A stretch of 64,000 bases of DNA. Origin: Chryseobacterium viscerum. Lineage in GTDB: Bacteria > Bacteroidota > Bacteroidia > Flavobacteriales > Weeksellaceae. This document shows positions 50,522-58,859 of the stretch, piece by piece (the first letter of the stretch is position 1; the number at the start of each line of letters is the position of its first letter). The stretch lies in the NCBI RefSeq assembly GCF_002899945.2, contig NZ_PPEG02000004.1, positions 310,001-374,000 of the forward strand, in the 5' to 3' direction. The notes under the pieces were generated by a model. That model was not told the DNA's origin. It saw only the letters and a program-made list of their open reading frames with translations, and searched no databases. The position numbers and the translations under genes are program-made.

Positions 50522-50989
50522 CTATTTTACGGTTTCATGCAGAGCAATTCTGTTCCCTTCCGAGTCCTCAAATTCCGCTACGGCAAAACCATATTTTTCA
50601 TCTGTCCTTTTAGCATAAAGTACAGAGCCTCCATGTTGTACAGCCTTTTTCAATGTCTCGTCAATACTTTCCGTCTTAAAATAAATGATAACCCCATTTC
50701 TGGAAGGTTTGTAGACATCTCCTTTTGCCAATGCTCCTGAAATACCGCTGTTTTTTTCCTCAAAAGGAAACAAAGCCATTTCATAATTGTCAATGATTTC
50801 TTTCTCAAAGCTAAAATTGAAAACAGCAGAATAGAATTTTTCTGCTCGCTTCATATCATGAACAGGGATTTCAAAATAAACAACAGGATTGGTCTTGTTC
50901 ATATTTTTTACAGGGTTTAGTTGAGGTGACGGATTACAAGATACGCCTATTAACAGTAAGAATATCAAAAATAGAGGAAGTGATTTCAT
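50522..50989 (-). CDS. VOC (glyoxalase-like) family lipoprotein
   Basis: The product is 155 residues. An N-terminal lipoprotein signal ends IGVSC at about residue 18. The remainder is a single VOC domain of betaalpha-betabeta repeats, starting NPVVYFEIPVHDMKRAEKFYSAVFNF and ending EFEDSEGNRIALHET. The usual metal Glu is in ALHET. VOC domains are normally cytosolic, so a lipidated, envelope-located one is unusual. An internal ATG at the VOC start (NKTNPVVYF) could give a soluble form. Confidence 0.82.
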   Translation of the reverse strand: MKSLPLFLIFLLLIGVSCNPSPQLNPVKNMNKTNPVVYFEIPVHDMKRAEKFYSAVFNFSFEKEIIDNYEMALFPFEEKNSGISGALAKGDVYKPSRNGVIIYFKTESIDETLKKAVQHGGSVLYAKRTDEKYGFAVAEFEDSEGNRIALHETVK

Positions 50990-51056
50990 ATGATTGAGGC
51001 TTGAATAAATAAGGTTTTTTTCTCTGATCTAAAATAAAAATTTTATCTGTATTTTA

Positions 51057-51080
51057 AAAATAGATAGACTTATCTATTTT
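51057..51080. promoter_or_regulatory. Palindromic operator 1 of the TetR/MFS unit
   Basis: AAAATAGATA and TATCTATTTT are perfect 10-base arms around a GACT centre, just upstream of the -7 element of the regulator. Confidence 0.7.
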
Positions 51081-51087
51081 TTTTGAT

Positions 51088-51095
51088 TAGATTTG
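51088..51095 (+). promoter_or_regulatory. -7 element of TetR regulator 2
   Basis: TAGATTTG is a TAnnTTTG match 15 bases before the ATG at 51110 and 8 bases after the palindrome. Confidence 0.5.
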
Positions 51096-51109
51096 TGAAA
51101 ATTTTCAGA

Positions 51110-51673
51110 ATGAAAAAGGAAAAAGTACGAGACAGAATTATCAGAGTCGCTTCGGAGCTGTTTTATAAGCAGGGTTTCAATTCTACAGGAATCAACCAGA
51201 TTATTGCCGATGCTGACATTGCTATTGGCTCACTGTACAACCACTTTTCATCTAAAAACGATCTTCTTCAGGCTTATCTTATAAAAGAAGAGCTCAATTG
51301 GTTTGAAGGATTTGAAGGCAGTACATCCAAAATTTCTGAACCAAGAGAAAAACTCCTGGCACTGATTGATTACAGAAAAAAATTACAGCAGACGTCCCAA
51401 TTTGCAGGATGTCATTTCATTAAAATTGTCTCCGAAACAGGAGAGGGTAACCCTTCTATTTCCGGTTTTGCCAGACAGCACAAAGAAAAACAGAAAGATA
51501 TGATCAAAACACTCATAAAAGAATATGGGGCAGAAAAAGAATTGACGGATACAGATTTGTTAACCAATACTATTTTCCTTTTAATAGAAGGAGCAGTCGT
51601 TACTTCCACGATCAATAGACAAAATGATTCTTTTGATCAGGTCAAAAAAATAGTTCAGGGTTTAATACCCTAA
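51110..51673 (+). CDS. TetR/AcrR family transcriptional regulator 2
   Basis: The product is 187 residues from MKKEKVRDRIIRVASELFYKQG at 51110; an upstream TTG would precede the promoter element. The helix-turn-helix spans about 8-50, with FNSTGINQIIADADIAIGSLYNHFSSK. The helical ligand domain includes a Cys at AGCHFIK and fits the AcrR-like group linked to efflux. It is followed after 39 bases by an MFS gene, and a second palindrome of the same half-site sits in that gap, so it probably controls both. Confidence 0.92.
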   Translation: MKKEKVRDRIIRVASELFYKQGFNSTGINQIIADADIAIGSLYNHFSSKNDLLQAYLIKEELNWFEGFEGSTSKISEPREKLLALIDYRKKLQQTSQFAGCHFIKIVSETGEGNPSISGFARQHKEKQKDMIKTLIKEYGAEKELTDTDLLTNTIFLLIEGAVVTSTINRQNDSFDQVKKIVQGLIP

Positions 51674-51692
51674 TTTTTTTCAATAATTAAAA

Positions 51693-51706
51693 ATAGATAT
51701 ATCTAT
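51693..51706. promoter_or_regulatory. Palindromic operator 2, before the MFS gene
   Basis: ATAGATA and TATCTAT form a perfect 14-base palindrome with no spacer. It repeats the TAGATA half-site of operator 1, which has a 4-base spacer, and lies 7 bases before the MFS start codon. Confidence 0.6.
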
Positions 51707-51712
51707 ATAAAA

Positions 51713-53119
51713 ATGAATTATAAGTATTTGAAATTGATCATAGTATTATTTGGTCAACTGCTGACGATTATGGATATTTTCATTATCAATGTGTCCATTC
51801 CTTCTATACAGAATGATCTTCATGCTTCCAACGGGGAAATGCAGTTTATGATTGCCGCTTACCTCATTGGTTTTGCTTCTTTTCTGATTACAGGAGGCAG
51901 GCTGGGCGATTTATATGGCATGAAGAAAATGTATACGATCGGATTGATTGCTTTCATGTTGAGTTCTATTGCCTGCGGAGTTTCTGTGGGAGCAGGTCAG
52001 CTGGTTATTTCAAGATTTGTGCAGGGAATGAGTGCTGCCATGATGGCCCCGCAGGTATTGTCAATGATACAGATTTTATTTCCAGACCATAAAGAACGTA
52101 CAAAAGCCATGGGATGGTATGGGATTACGATTGGGATAGGAACTGTTTTGGGGCAGTTTCTCGGAGGATACTTTTCATCATTAACAATGATGGAAGAACC
52201 ATGGAGACTTATTTTTCTGATGAATATTCCTATAGGTGTTCCGGCAGTCTTTCTGAGTTTAAAAATATTGGATGAATCTAAAATTTCGGTAAAGCAGTCC
52301 TTGAATATGGGAGGCGTTTTGATGATCTCCGCGGGATTATTCTGTGTTACTTATGCATTGACAATGTTTGAGCATGAAGGTTTTCATCTCAAAAATGCTT
52401 TTCTGATGATTATTTCCGCTTTAATTTTATTAGGTTTTATAAAAAATCAGAAGAGAAGAATAAAAAATGACCGTCCTTATCTTATTGATTTTGAGATTTT
52501 TCGTTATAAAAATTTCAATCTGGGTATTGTGGCCGTTTCTTTCTTTTTTATTATGCTGGATTCCTATTTTTATATCGTGTCCCTTTTTTTTCAGGATGGT
52601 TTAAAAATAACTGCTCTCAAGGCAGGAGAAATCATTGTTTTCCAGGGATTAGGCTTTATTCTGGCCTCCATCATTTCTGTAAAAATGGTTTTAAAATATG
52701 GTAAAAAAGCCCTGATTGCAGGGCTGATTTTTATTATTGTTATTCTTTTTCTCCAGCTGTTTTTATTCAGGATGCAGACCAGCTTTCCAATTTTCTGCCT
52801 GCTGTTATTTTTACACGGATTGGGAGTGGGTTCTATCATTCCTTCGCTGGCTAATATTGCTTTGTCTGGAATGTCAGAAAAACTGATAGGGAATGCCTCC
52901 GGTGTTTATAATACTTTTCAGCAGATTGCAGCCATTCTGGGGATTGTTGCGGTAGGAAGTGTTTTCTATTATTTTCTTGGAGAAAAACCTTTGGTACAGC
53001 ATTATCACAAGGCATTTTCAGTTGCCGTACTTATTAATATTCTCTGCCTGATTTTTGTAATGGGCTGTATTTTTAAGGTGCCTGATCATGTTCTTCCAGA
53101 GATGGACAGGAAGAAATAA
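51713..53119 (+). CDS. MFS transporter, drug:proton antiporter type (DHA2)
   Basis: The product is a 468-residue inner-membrane exporter with about 14 transmembrane segments, the count expected of the DHA2/EmrB family. Motif A is GGRLGDLYGMKKMY near 62-75, and motif C is GWYGITIGIGTVLGQFLGGYF. It probably exports a hydrophobic compound sensed by the TetR regulator encoded upstream. No membrane-fusion partner or outer-membrane channel is encoded nearby. Confidence 0.9.
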   Translation: MNYKYLKLIIVLFGQLLTIMDIFIINVSIPSIQNDLHASNGEMQFMIAAYLIGFASFLITGGRLGDLYGMKKMYTIGLIAFMLSSIACGVSVGAGQLVISRFVQGMSAAMMAPQVLSMIQILFPDHKERTKAMGWYGITIGIGTVLGQFLGGYFSSLTMMEEPWRLIFLMNIPIGVPAVFLSLKILDESKISVKQSLNMGGVLMISAGLFCVTYALTMFEHEGFHLKNAFLMIISALILLGFIKNQKRRIKNDRPYLIDFEIFRYKNFNLGIVAVSFFFIMLDSYFYIVSLFFQDGLKITALKAGEIIVFQGLGFILASIISVKMVLKYGKKALIAGLIFIIVILFLQLFLFRMQTSFPIFCLLLFLHGLGVGSIIPSLANIALSGMSEKLIGNASGVYNTFQQIAAILGIVAVGSVFYYFLGEKPLVQHYHKAFSVAVLINILCLIFVMGCIFKVPDHVLPEMDRKK

Positions 53120-53132
53120 GATTGAGCGTATT

Positions 53133-54236
53133 TTAAGGCTTCTTTGATGAGGTTTTGATATCACTTAAAGTCGCTTTTGCAATATTTCGGGTAACTTCAG
53201 TAGGAGAGTGGCAGTCACAGTTACTGAATCCAATCACATAAAGATCTTCCCCCGGAACATAAACTCCCATGCTTTTAAATCCAAATATACTTCCTCCATG
53301 TTCGCGGTCAGGAACTCCATTGATATCCTTCAGATGCCATCCGTATCCGTAGGTAAATTCCTCCCCGCTATTCAGTTTATATTTCTGAAAAGCTTTTTGG
53401 GTTTCTTTAGAATTCAGCAATAGGTTTTGATTGAGAGCTTGCTGCCATTTCAGCATATCATCTCCTGTAGACATTAATGACCCTGAAGAAAATGGAACAC
53501 TGAAACTGATCACTGTTTTATTAACAAATCCCTGCTCTTTTTTGTGATAGCCGTAAGCTCTTTGAGGGATCACTTTTCTGTCGGAAGCGTAATAGGAATG
53601 GATCATTCCAGCCTTATCAAAGATGTTTTTCTTAATAAAGTCTTCATAAGAAGTTCCGGAAACCAGTTCAATGATATAGCCTAAAACCACATATCCTGAA
53701 TTATTGTAGTCAAACTTTTCTCCAGGTGCAAAATCTACAGGTTCATTTTTGAAAAAATTAACCATTTCTTCCGGCTTCATCTCTTTTTGAGCAATGGAAG
53801 GCAGGGATTTTATTTTAGTAAAATCTTTAATTCCTGAAGTATGGGTTAACAAATGATGGATGTTAATTTTATCTCCGTTAGGATAATCTTTAATGTATTT
53901 GGAAATCGACTCATTGACATTGAGTTTGCCTTGTTGTTCCAGCATCAAAATTGCTACGGCAGTAAACTGTTTAGTCATTGATCCAATCTGGAATACATGA
54001 TCCGGTGTCATATTGACATTGAGTTCAAGATTGGCTTTTCCGAAAGCTTTCCGGTACAGGCTTTTTCCGTTTTTAGTAATCAGAAAAACGCCTCCGGGCT
54101 CATTGGTATTCCCAAATTCAGTCTGGATAATGCTGTCAATTTTATTTTCATATCCTTTTGTTTGCATCTGAGCATCCATCGTATGAGTTAAAAATGGAAG
54201 CAAAAAAAGAGCGGTTATCAACTTTTTAATAATCAT
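53133..54236 (-). CDS. Serine hydrolase of the class C beta-lactamase-like family
   Basis: The product is 367 residues with a signal peptide ending THTMDAQ. The beta-lactamase/PBP4 fold has the SxxK nucleophile Ser86-Lys89 (SMTK), a YxN motif at Tyr177 (YNN) and a HGG motif near 318. Such proteins are usually D-amino acid peptidases or esterases of unknown target; the catalytic set is complete but nothing specifically identifies a lactamase of the AmpC type. It lies convergent with the MFS gene (13-base gap), with no shared regulation implied. Confidence 0.88.
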   Translation of the reverse strand: MIIKKLITALFLLPFLTHTMDAQMQTKGYENKIDSIIQTEFGNTNEPGGVFLITKNGKSLYRKAFGKANLELNVNMTPDHVFQIGSMTKQFTAVAILMLEQQGKLNVNESISKYIKDYPNGDKINIHHLLTHTSGIKDFTKIKSLPSIAQKEMKPEEMVNFFKNEPVDFAPGEKFDYNNSGYVVLGYIIELVSGTSYEDFIKKNIFDKAGMIHSYYASDRKVIPQRAYGYHKKEQGFVNKTVISFSVPFSSGSLMSTGDDMLKWQQALNQNLLLNSKETQKAFQKYKLNSGEEFTYGYGWHLKDINGVPDREHGGSIFGFKSMGVYVPGEDLYVIGFSNCDCHSPTEVTRNIAKATLSDIKTSSKKP

Positions 54237-54255
54237 AACTATGTAATTTGTTATG

Positions 54256-54263
54256 CAAAGATA
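54256..54263 (-). promoter_or_regulatory. -7 element of the serine hydrolase gene, with adjacent imperfect palindrome
   Basis: Minus-strand TATCTTTG lies 19 bases before the ATG. An imperfect palindrome CTATGTTATACAATATAG (54280-54297) sits just upstream and could be an operator. Confidence 0.4.
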
Positions 54264-54437
54264 TAAATTATTTTCATTACTATGTTATACAATATAGTTG
54301 TTTGTATTTTTACAATATGATTCTGATTTTCATAATAATCAGTGTATTATCAATACTAATTATATATGAGTGAAAAACATAATTTATCGGGTGGGTATAG
54401 CTAAAGTGGCTGCTCTGAAAATGAAGTTGCTTTTACA

Positions 54438-55169
54438 CTATTTTTCAACAGAAATAAGCAACATCATGGGTCTGCGGAGTTCATCTTTCATCTCCGGAAT
54501 TTCTTTCAGCATCTCCTGACTAGGCTTTGGTTCTATAACTTCCTTAATTTTAAAGCCATGTTTTAATAATGTATTCAGATAAGAAGTTAACGTACGGTGG
54601 TATTTTATAACATTTTCGCCTAAAAATGTGGTGTTTCTTTTCCCTTCCACAAAGTATCGGTCAACGGGCCAGCAGGTTTTCTGACCGTCTTTATCATATA
54701 CCCAATCCTGACTGCCTTCTGCCGTGAAAACAGGATGCTCCACGGAAAAAACAAAAGATCCGCCGGGAGAAAGCCATTGATAAATATGCTGAGCAAGGGT
54801 ATCAAATGATTCCACATAATGGAATGTGAGTGAGCTGAGTATGAGATCAAATTTTTCAGCAGGATAATCAACTTCTTCAAGGGCTTTCCTTTCATATTGA
54901 ATTCCTTCCATATTGTTGATTTCTTTAGCTTTTGTCAGCATTTTTTCTGAAAGATCAACTCCAATTACAGACTTCGCCCCATTTTCTATGGCATAGCGGC
55001 AGTGCCACCCGAAACCGCAACCCAGATCAAGGACGTTTTTTTCCTGAAAGTCGGGCAGCATATTTTTCAGGGTGTGCCATTCTCCGGCTCCTTCCAATCC
55101 TATTTGAGAACGGAGCATTTTTTCGTACTGGTCAAAAAATGACGGATTGTCGTATTTATTTTCTTTCAT
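54438..55169 (-). CDS. Class I SAM-dependent methyltransferase
   Basis: The product is 243 residues. The SAM motif I is NVLDLGCGFGWHCRYAI (about 39-55), with motif II EVDYPAEKFDLILSSLTFHYV and a post-motif Phe/Tyr-rich loop. A second conserved block is SFVFSVEHPVF. It resembles small-molecule methyltransferases of the ubiquinone-like group. The substrate is unknown. It starts 67 bases before the YqaE gene on the same strand. Confidence 0.9.
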   Translation of the reverse strand: MKENKYDNPSFFDQYEKMLRSQIGLEGAGEWHTLKNMLPDFQEKNVLDLGCGFGWHCRYAIENGAKSVIGVDLSEKMLTKAKEINNMEGIQYERKALEEVDYPAEKFDLILSSLTFHYVESFDTLAQHIYQWLSPGGSFVFSVEHPVFTAEGSQDWVYDKDGQKTCWPVDRYFVEGKRNTTFLGENVIKYHRTLTSYLNTLLKHGFKIKEVIEPKPSQEMLKEIPEMKDELRRPMMLLISVEK

Positions 55170-55236
55170 GAGATGGGAATTTATTGTTTTTTGATGCTAG
55201 CCTAAAATCTTTCAGCCAATGGAAGATTTCAATCGT

Positions 55237-55437
55237 TTAGCCGTTATTTTTACGCATTGCTTTAATGAGTTTGTCATTTCGTTTATCTGCTCTTTCATTA
55301 TTTAGAGAAAGAACCGCCCATATTGCTGCAGGAAGCCACCCGATCAGGGTAATTTGTAAAATAAGGCAGACAATTCCTGTGATAACTTTCCCACGGATGA
55401 TGAATGATAAGAACGGAAGTAAAATAGCGAGTAACAT
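55237..55437 (-). CDS. YqaE/Pmp3 family small membrane protein
   Basis: The product is 66 residues with two transmembrane segments, FLSFIIRGKVITGIVCLILQ and ITLIGWLPAAIWAVLSL, joined by a short loop, as in the Pmp3/YqaE family. Members are linked to osmotic and membrane-potential stress. The C-terminus is basic (ADKRNDKLIKAMRKNNG). The N-terminus is slightly shorter than usual, starting directly with MLLAILLPF. Confidence 0.87.
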   Translation of the reverse strand: MLLAILLPFLSFIIRGKVITGIVCLILQITLIGWLPAAIWAVLSLNNERADKRNDKLIKAMRKNNG

Positions 55438-55465
55438 GATTGTAGATTTTAATTAATACTGATTT

Positions 55466-55849
55466 TTAATGAGATTGAGGATCAAAATATGCCTTAAAAG
55501 TGAGAGGGTCCTCAATTTTATCTTCAACTTCCTCAAGGTATTCCAAATATTCTTCCTGGTGTTTTTCCATATAAATAAGTACAATAGATAGGTTTACAAA
55601 CAGATTTTTATCATTCGAACCTAGCCGTAGAGCTGTCTTTAAGTATTCCAAAGCTTTTTCATTTTCTCCCATATCGGAATAAATAGCACCAATATTGATC
55701 AATGCTGAAGTATTTTCAGGCTCAATAAGTAAAATTTCATCTAATTCTTTTACCAATAGATCATTTAAAGTATCCCAATGGTCCTCATTATCCCATCTTT
55801 TAGCCTGAAGTTTTTTTACGTTTTCTAATCTTAATGTTATCGTGCTCAT
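55466..55849 (-). CDS. Tetratricopeptide repeat protein
   Basis: The product is 127 residues with about two and a half TPR units. SALINIGAIYSDMGENEKALEYLKTALRLGS (about 62-92) is a clear TPR, followed by NLFVNLSIVLIYMEKHQEEYLEYLEEV. It is acidic, with no signal peptide. It likely mediates a protein-protein contact in the cytosol; the partner is not apparent. Confidence 0.85.
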   Translation of the reverse strand: MSTITLRLENVKKLQAKRWDNEDHWDTLNDLLVKELDEILLIEPENTSALINIGAIYSDMGENEKALEYLKTALRLGSNDKNLFVNLSIVLIYMEKHQEEYLEYLEEVEDKIEDPLTFKAYFDPQSH

Positions 55850-55985
55850 GATTTAAAATTACAGAATGGATGATTGCTTTTTAGAATGTACAAATTTAGC
55901 TTTCTTACAATAGATATGTTCATTTTTTTATAACTGAAAAAACAGTTTGCCTTCATCTATCTGAATACGTGTTGTTAATAGGCTT

Positions 55986-56151
55986 GAAACCCATCGTTTA
56001 TTGCAGCTTTCAGGATTTCAATGTTGATATCTTTCAAAGTTTTGAATTTAATACAATATCCGGTTACGCTGGCTTTACCTATTTTTCTCCATAGGTTTTA
56101 ACGCTGATATTGAGTCCTGGGTATGCTGATACTCATCTCAATCTGATAAAA
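55986..56151 (-). pseudogene. Decayed partial copy of the DUF1801 gene
   Basis: On the minus strand 56005-56099 is nearly identical to 57920-58015 of the intact DUF1801 gene, with one substitution and one deleted T in a T run. The remainder to 56151 keeps only short matches (CTGATATT, CTCATCTCAATCTGATAAAA) with a large internal deletion. The frameshift, deletion and missing start leave no coding capacity. It is a remnant in the same orientation as the intact gene. Confidence 0.85.
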
Positions 56152-56199
56152 GCCCCTGATTTCAGAGGCTTTTGGAGGTGTGAAAGATTGTAAGAATAC

Positions 56200-57684
56200 T
56201 TATTTAATCATAATTTTCTTTACAATTCTCATATTTTTAGTTGTTTTGATAACAAGATAATAAAGACCTTTGTTGTCTAAAGAAATTGTTTCTTTTTTAT
56301 TGTTTGAGGACTTTTTTAAAATATGCTGACCCACAGCATTTAAAACCTATATTTCTTGTAAGTTTTCGGCACTTTCTACCGTTACTTCATTACCTGTTTG
56401 GTTTTGATAGATTTTAATATCTGCTTTTGAAATAGCTTCTGTTTCTTTGGTTGATAAATAAGCGTTTTCCAGTGAGAACAATCCGGCATTGGAACTGCTG
56501 GTTCTGCCTCCAAAATAAAGAGTATTATTGTAGATTACAAAAGAACTTTCAGAATCAAAACCGTTTCCTGGCCCTGGGGCAACATCTATTAGGCGCGGGT
56601 TTGAAGGTGAAGTGGGAATAGTACTGTCATATATCCAAAGTTCCCTGCCATTTACATCATTAATAGCGTCAAAAATAAGCTTGTTGTTGAAGACAGTAAG
56701 ATTCCTTGGCATTGAAAATTCAGGACCGGGATAGATATCTGCTACAAGCTCAGGTGTGTTTGTACCATCATATCTCCATAATTCAGTTCCTATCACATTA
56801 TTATGCGCTGCAAAATACATTTTATCGTTGTAAATTGTTTTATGTCTCGCTTCACCTCCATAAGGGGAAGTATCGAAATCGTGAACTTTTGTCGGGTTAT
56901 TAGTTCCATCATATACCCATAATTCTTCACCTGTTCCGTCGTTTGCTGAAAAATATAATTTATTCTGGAAAGTTATAAAATTGGCAGGATTTGATCCATA
57001 AATCCCCGGATTGATATCATATACTATGCCTGGATTTGTGTATGATGTAGGTAAGGCAGGATTATAAACATAAAGTTCAAAATTCTGATCTGTAGTTGTT
57101 TTGCCATTAAAATATAATTTCCCGTTAAAAATAGTATTGTAAAACTTGAAATTAGTCATAATAGGGTTTACGTTTGGTAAAACAAGTCTTTTTGGATTAC
57201 TTGAGCTATAGGGTAAATTGTCATCAAATGTCCAGATTGAAAAAGGGCTAGCGGCAGGATCTTCATAGAATAGTTTGTTGTCAAGAATCCTGAAGTTATT
57301 TCCACGGGCTCCAATTTTTTTTGGATTTGTAGATGATATAGGCAAAGTATCATCATATGAATAATTGTAAAAATTATTACTGAAAAATAATTTCCCATTA
57401 TAGGTGGTAAAATTCTTTGGAAAACTACCGTTATTAGGGTCGTTATCAAGATCTATCAACTGTTTCGGATTGTCAGAAGAAATAGGTTGATTATCATCGT
57501 AAGCCCACAGTTCATAATTAGCTATACCTCCTTCTCTTGCAGTGAAATATAATTTCCCTTTATGGACATAAAATGCTTGGGGTACCTGAATGTCGGCAAA
57601 TTTTTTTACTAAATTGATTTGAGCTTTTATAGGAGTAAGTGATAATAAAGCAACAATCGTTGCCGAAAAAAGTTTTTTATTCAT
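56200..57684 (-). pseudogene. ELW-repeat secreted protein with amber codon in its T9SS sorting domain
   Basis: The product has a signal peptide (MNKKLFSATIVALLSLTPIKAQ) and repeats such as YFSANDGTGEELWVYDGTN, the ELW-x-x-DGT motif of Bacteroidetes surface proteins. The first open stretch stops at TAG 56347-56349 after 445 codons. In the same frame, VLNAVGQHILKKSS runs on through ISLDNKGLYYLVIKTTKNMR and ends at TAA 56200. Preceded by IKIYQNQTGNEVTVES, this is a complete type A sorting domain with only one stop in the way. Without readthrough the protein lacks its secretion signal. Confidence 0.85.
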
Positions 57685-57881
57685 GGTTATAGTTTGTGTG
57701 TTTTTATTTTTATAGCAGAAGCTATTTCACGGTGCAAAAGTAAGGAAAAGTGTCGAGAATACTGCAATAAGTATATTCCTGAGGTGGTTTTTATTTTTTT
57801 TCTTCAGCCAAAGAAGGTAGCCAATGAGCCCAATCAGAAAAGGGTAAAATATAATAACAGTTGCAGCCTTCCAAAAGTTTT

Positions 57882-58304
57882 TTATTGATGATTAAACCCA
57901 TCCAGTATTGCTGCTTTCAGGATTTCAATGTTGATATCTTTCAAAGTTTTGAATTTAATACAATATCCAGTTACGCTGGCTTTACCTATTTTTTCTCCAT
58001 AGGTTTTGGCTAAGTAAGTTTTATCACTGATATTCATAATGTAGATGGAAATCCCTGTTGTATTGGCACTCATTCCAATCTGATAAAAATCTCTGGATTT
58101 TCCGCCAGCATAGTGCAGGGTATACAAACCATATCCAATATTGGGATTGGAAACGGTTTTATTTTCGCTGTTTTTACCATCGAGAAACCATAATTGACAT
58201 GCCGGATGGAGCTCCAGAATAATACCATGCAATTCTTGCATATCATTACGTTTCAGCTCTGGCTGGCTGCTGATATAGTCTTGGATTTGTTCTTGAATGG
58301 TCAT
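57882..58304 (-). CDS. DUF1801 domain-containing protein
   Basis: The product is 140 residues of the DUF1801/YdhG-like family (an alpha-beta fold related to the iron-binding frataxin-like group). The typical ending is YCIKFKTLKDINIEILKAAILDGF. The central YGLYTLHYAGGKSRDFYQIGMS block matches the family. It is the intact parent of the decayed copy at 55986. Function is unknown. A bidirectional terminator precedes it. Confidence 0.85.
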   Translation of the reverse strand: MTIQEQIQDYISSQPELKRNDMQELHGIILELHPACQLWFLDGKNSENKTVSNPNIGYGLYTLHYAGGKSRDFYQIGMSANTTGISIYIMNISDKTYLAKTYGEKIGKASVTGYCIKFKTLKDINIEILKAAILDGFNHQ

Positions 58305-58385
58305 GTGAAATCAGAAATTGGTTTGAGGTTATTGAGCGACTAATTTACAAATTTTCATAAAGCTAGAATGGAAGGTAATTATGAA

Positions 58386-58414
58386 AAAAAGAACAGCAAT
58401 TGCTGTTCTTTTTA
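58386..58414. terminator. Bidirectional terminator
   Basis: GAACAGCAA and TTGCTGTTC form a perfect palindrome with A and T tracts on both sides. It serves as the terminator for the minus-strand gene at 58432. Confidence 0.8.
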
Positions 58415-58431
58415 TAGTTTATTTTCCTGAT

Positions 58432-58845
58432 TTACTGAATCAGCTCTTTCATTGTTTTATCCGTTTTCATCAATTCTCCTTGCGGAATCTGATGATTAAG
58501 ATAAGTGAAAAGTAAGTGAGTCACCCAGGTATTTTCAATCTGATGAATATAATAAGAGCAGATCAAACCGAAATCATCGGAAATATAAGCCGGTAAATCT
58601 GAAGACCCGGTAGTTCTAAAAGTCGATATGAAAATCTCCTTTCGGATATCACTGATTTTATCTTCTGTTTCCTCATCCACAGATTTGTCTTCAATAGCCT
58701 GATACGTTTTCATCCATGCCTCTGAAAATTCAGCTGAATCTCTGTTGTCAAGAATTTTATCAATCTTTTCAGAAGTCATATTGTGAAGGGCAGCTTTTAA
58801 AGATTCATTAAAAACAGCTTCCAAAATGCTTATTTTCTCTGTCAT
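58432..58845 (-). CDS. Hypothetical cytosolic protein
   Basis: The product is 137 residues, acidic, with a helical first half (EKISILEAVFNESLKAALHNMTSEK) and the second half ISDDFGLICSYYIHQIENTWVTHLLFTYL. No signal peptide or recognised motif is present. It is transcribed in the same direction as the M3 peptidase, 14 bases after its stop, so it is probably in its operon. Confidence 0.65.
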   Translation of the reverse strand: MTEKISILEAVFNESLKAALHNMTSEKIDKILDNRDSAEFSEAWMKTYQAIEDKSVDEETEDKISDIRKEIFISTFRTTGSSDLPAYISDDFGLICSYYIHQIENTWVTHLLFTYLNHQIPQGELMKTDKTMKELIQ

Positions 58846-58859
58846 AATTTAAATGTATC

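Noticed and set aside
53133..54236. Class C beta-lactamase conferring resistance
   Set aside because: SxxK, YxN and HGG are shared by many esterases and peptidases of this fold and nothing here is specific for AmpC.
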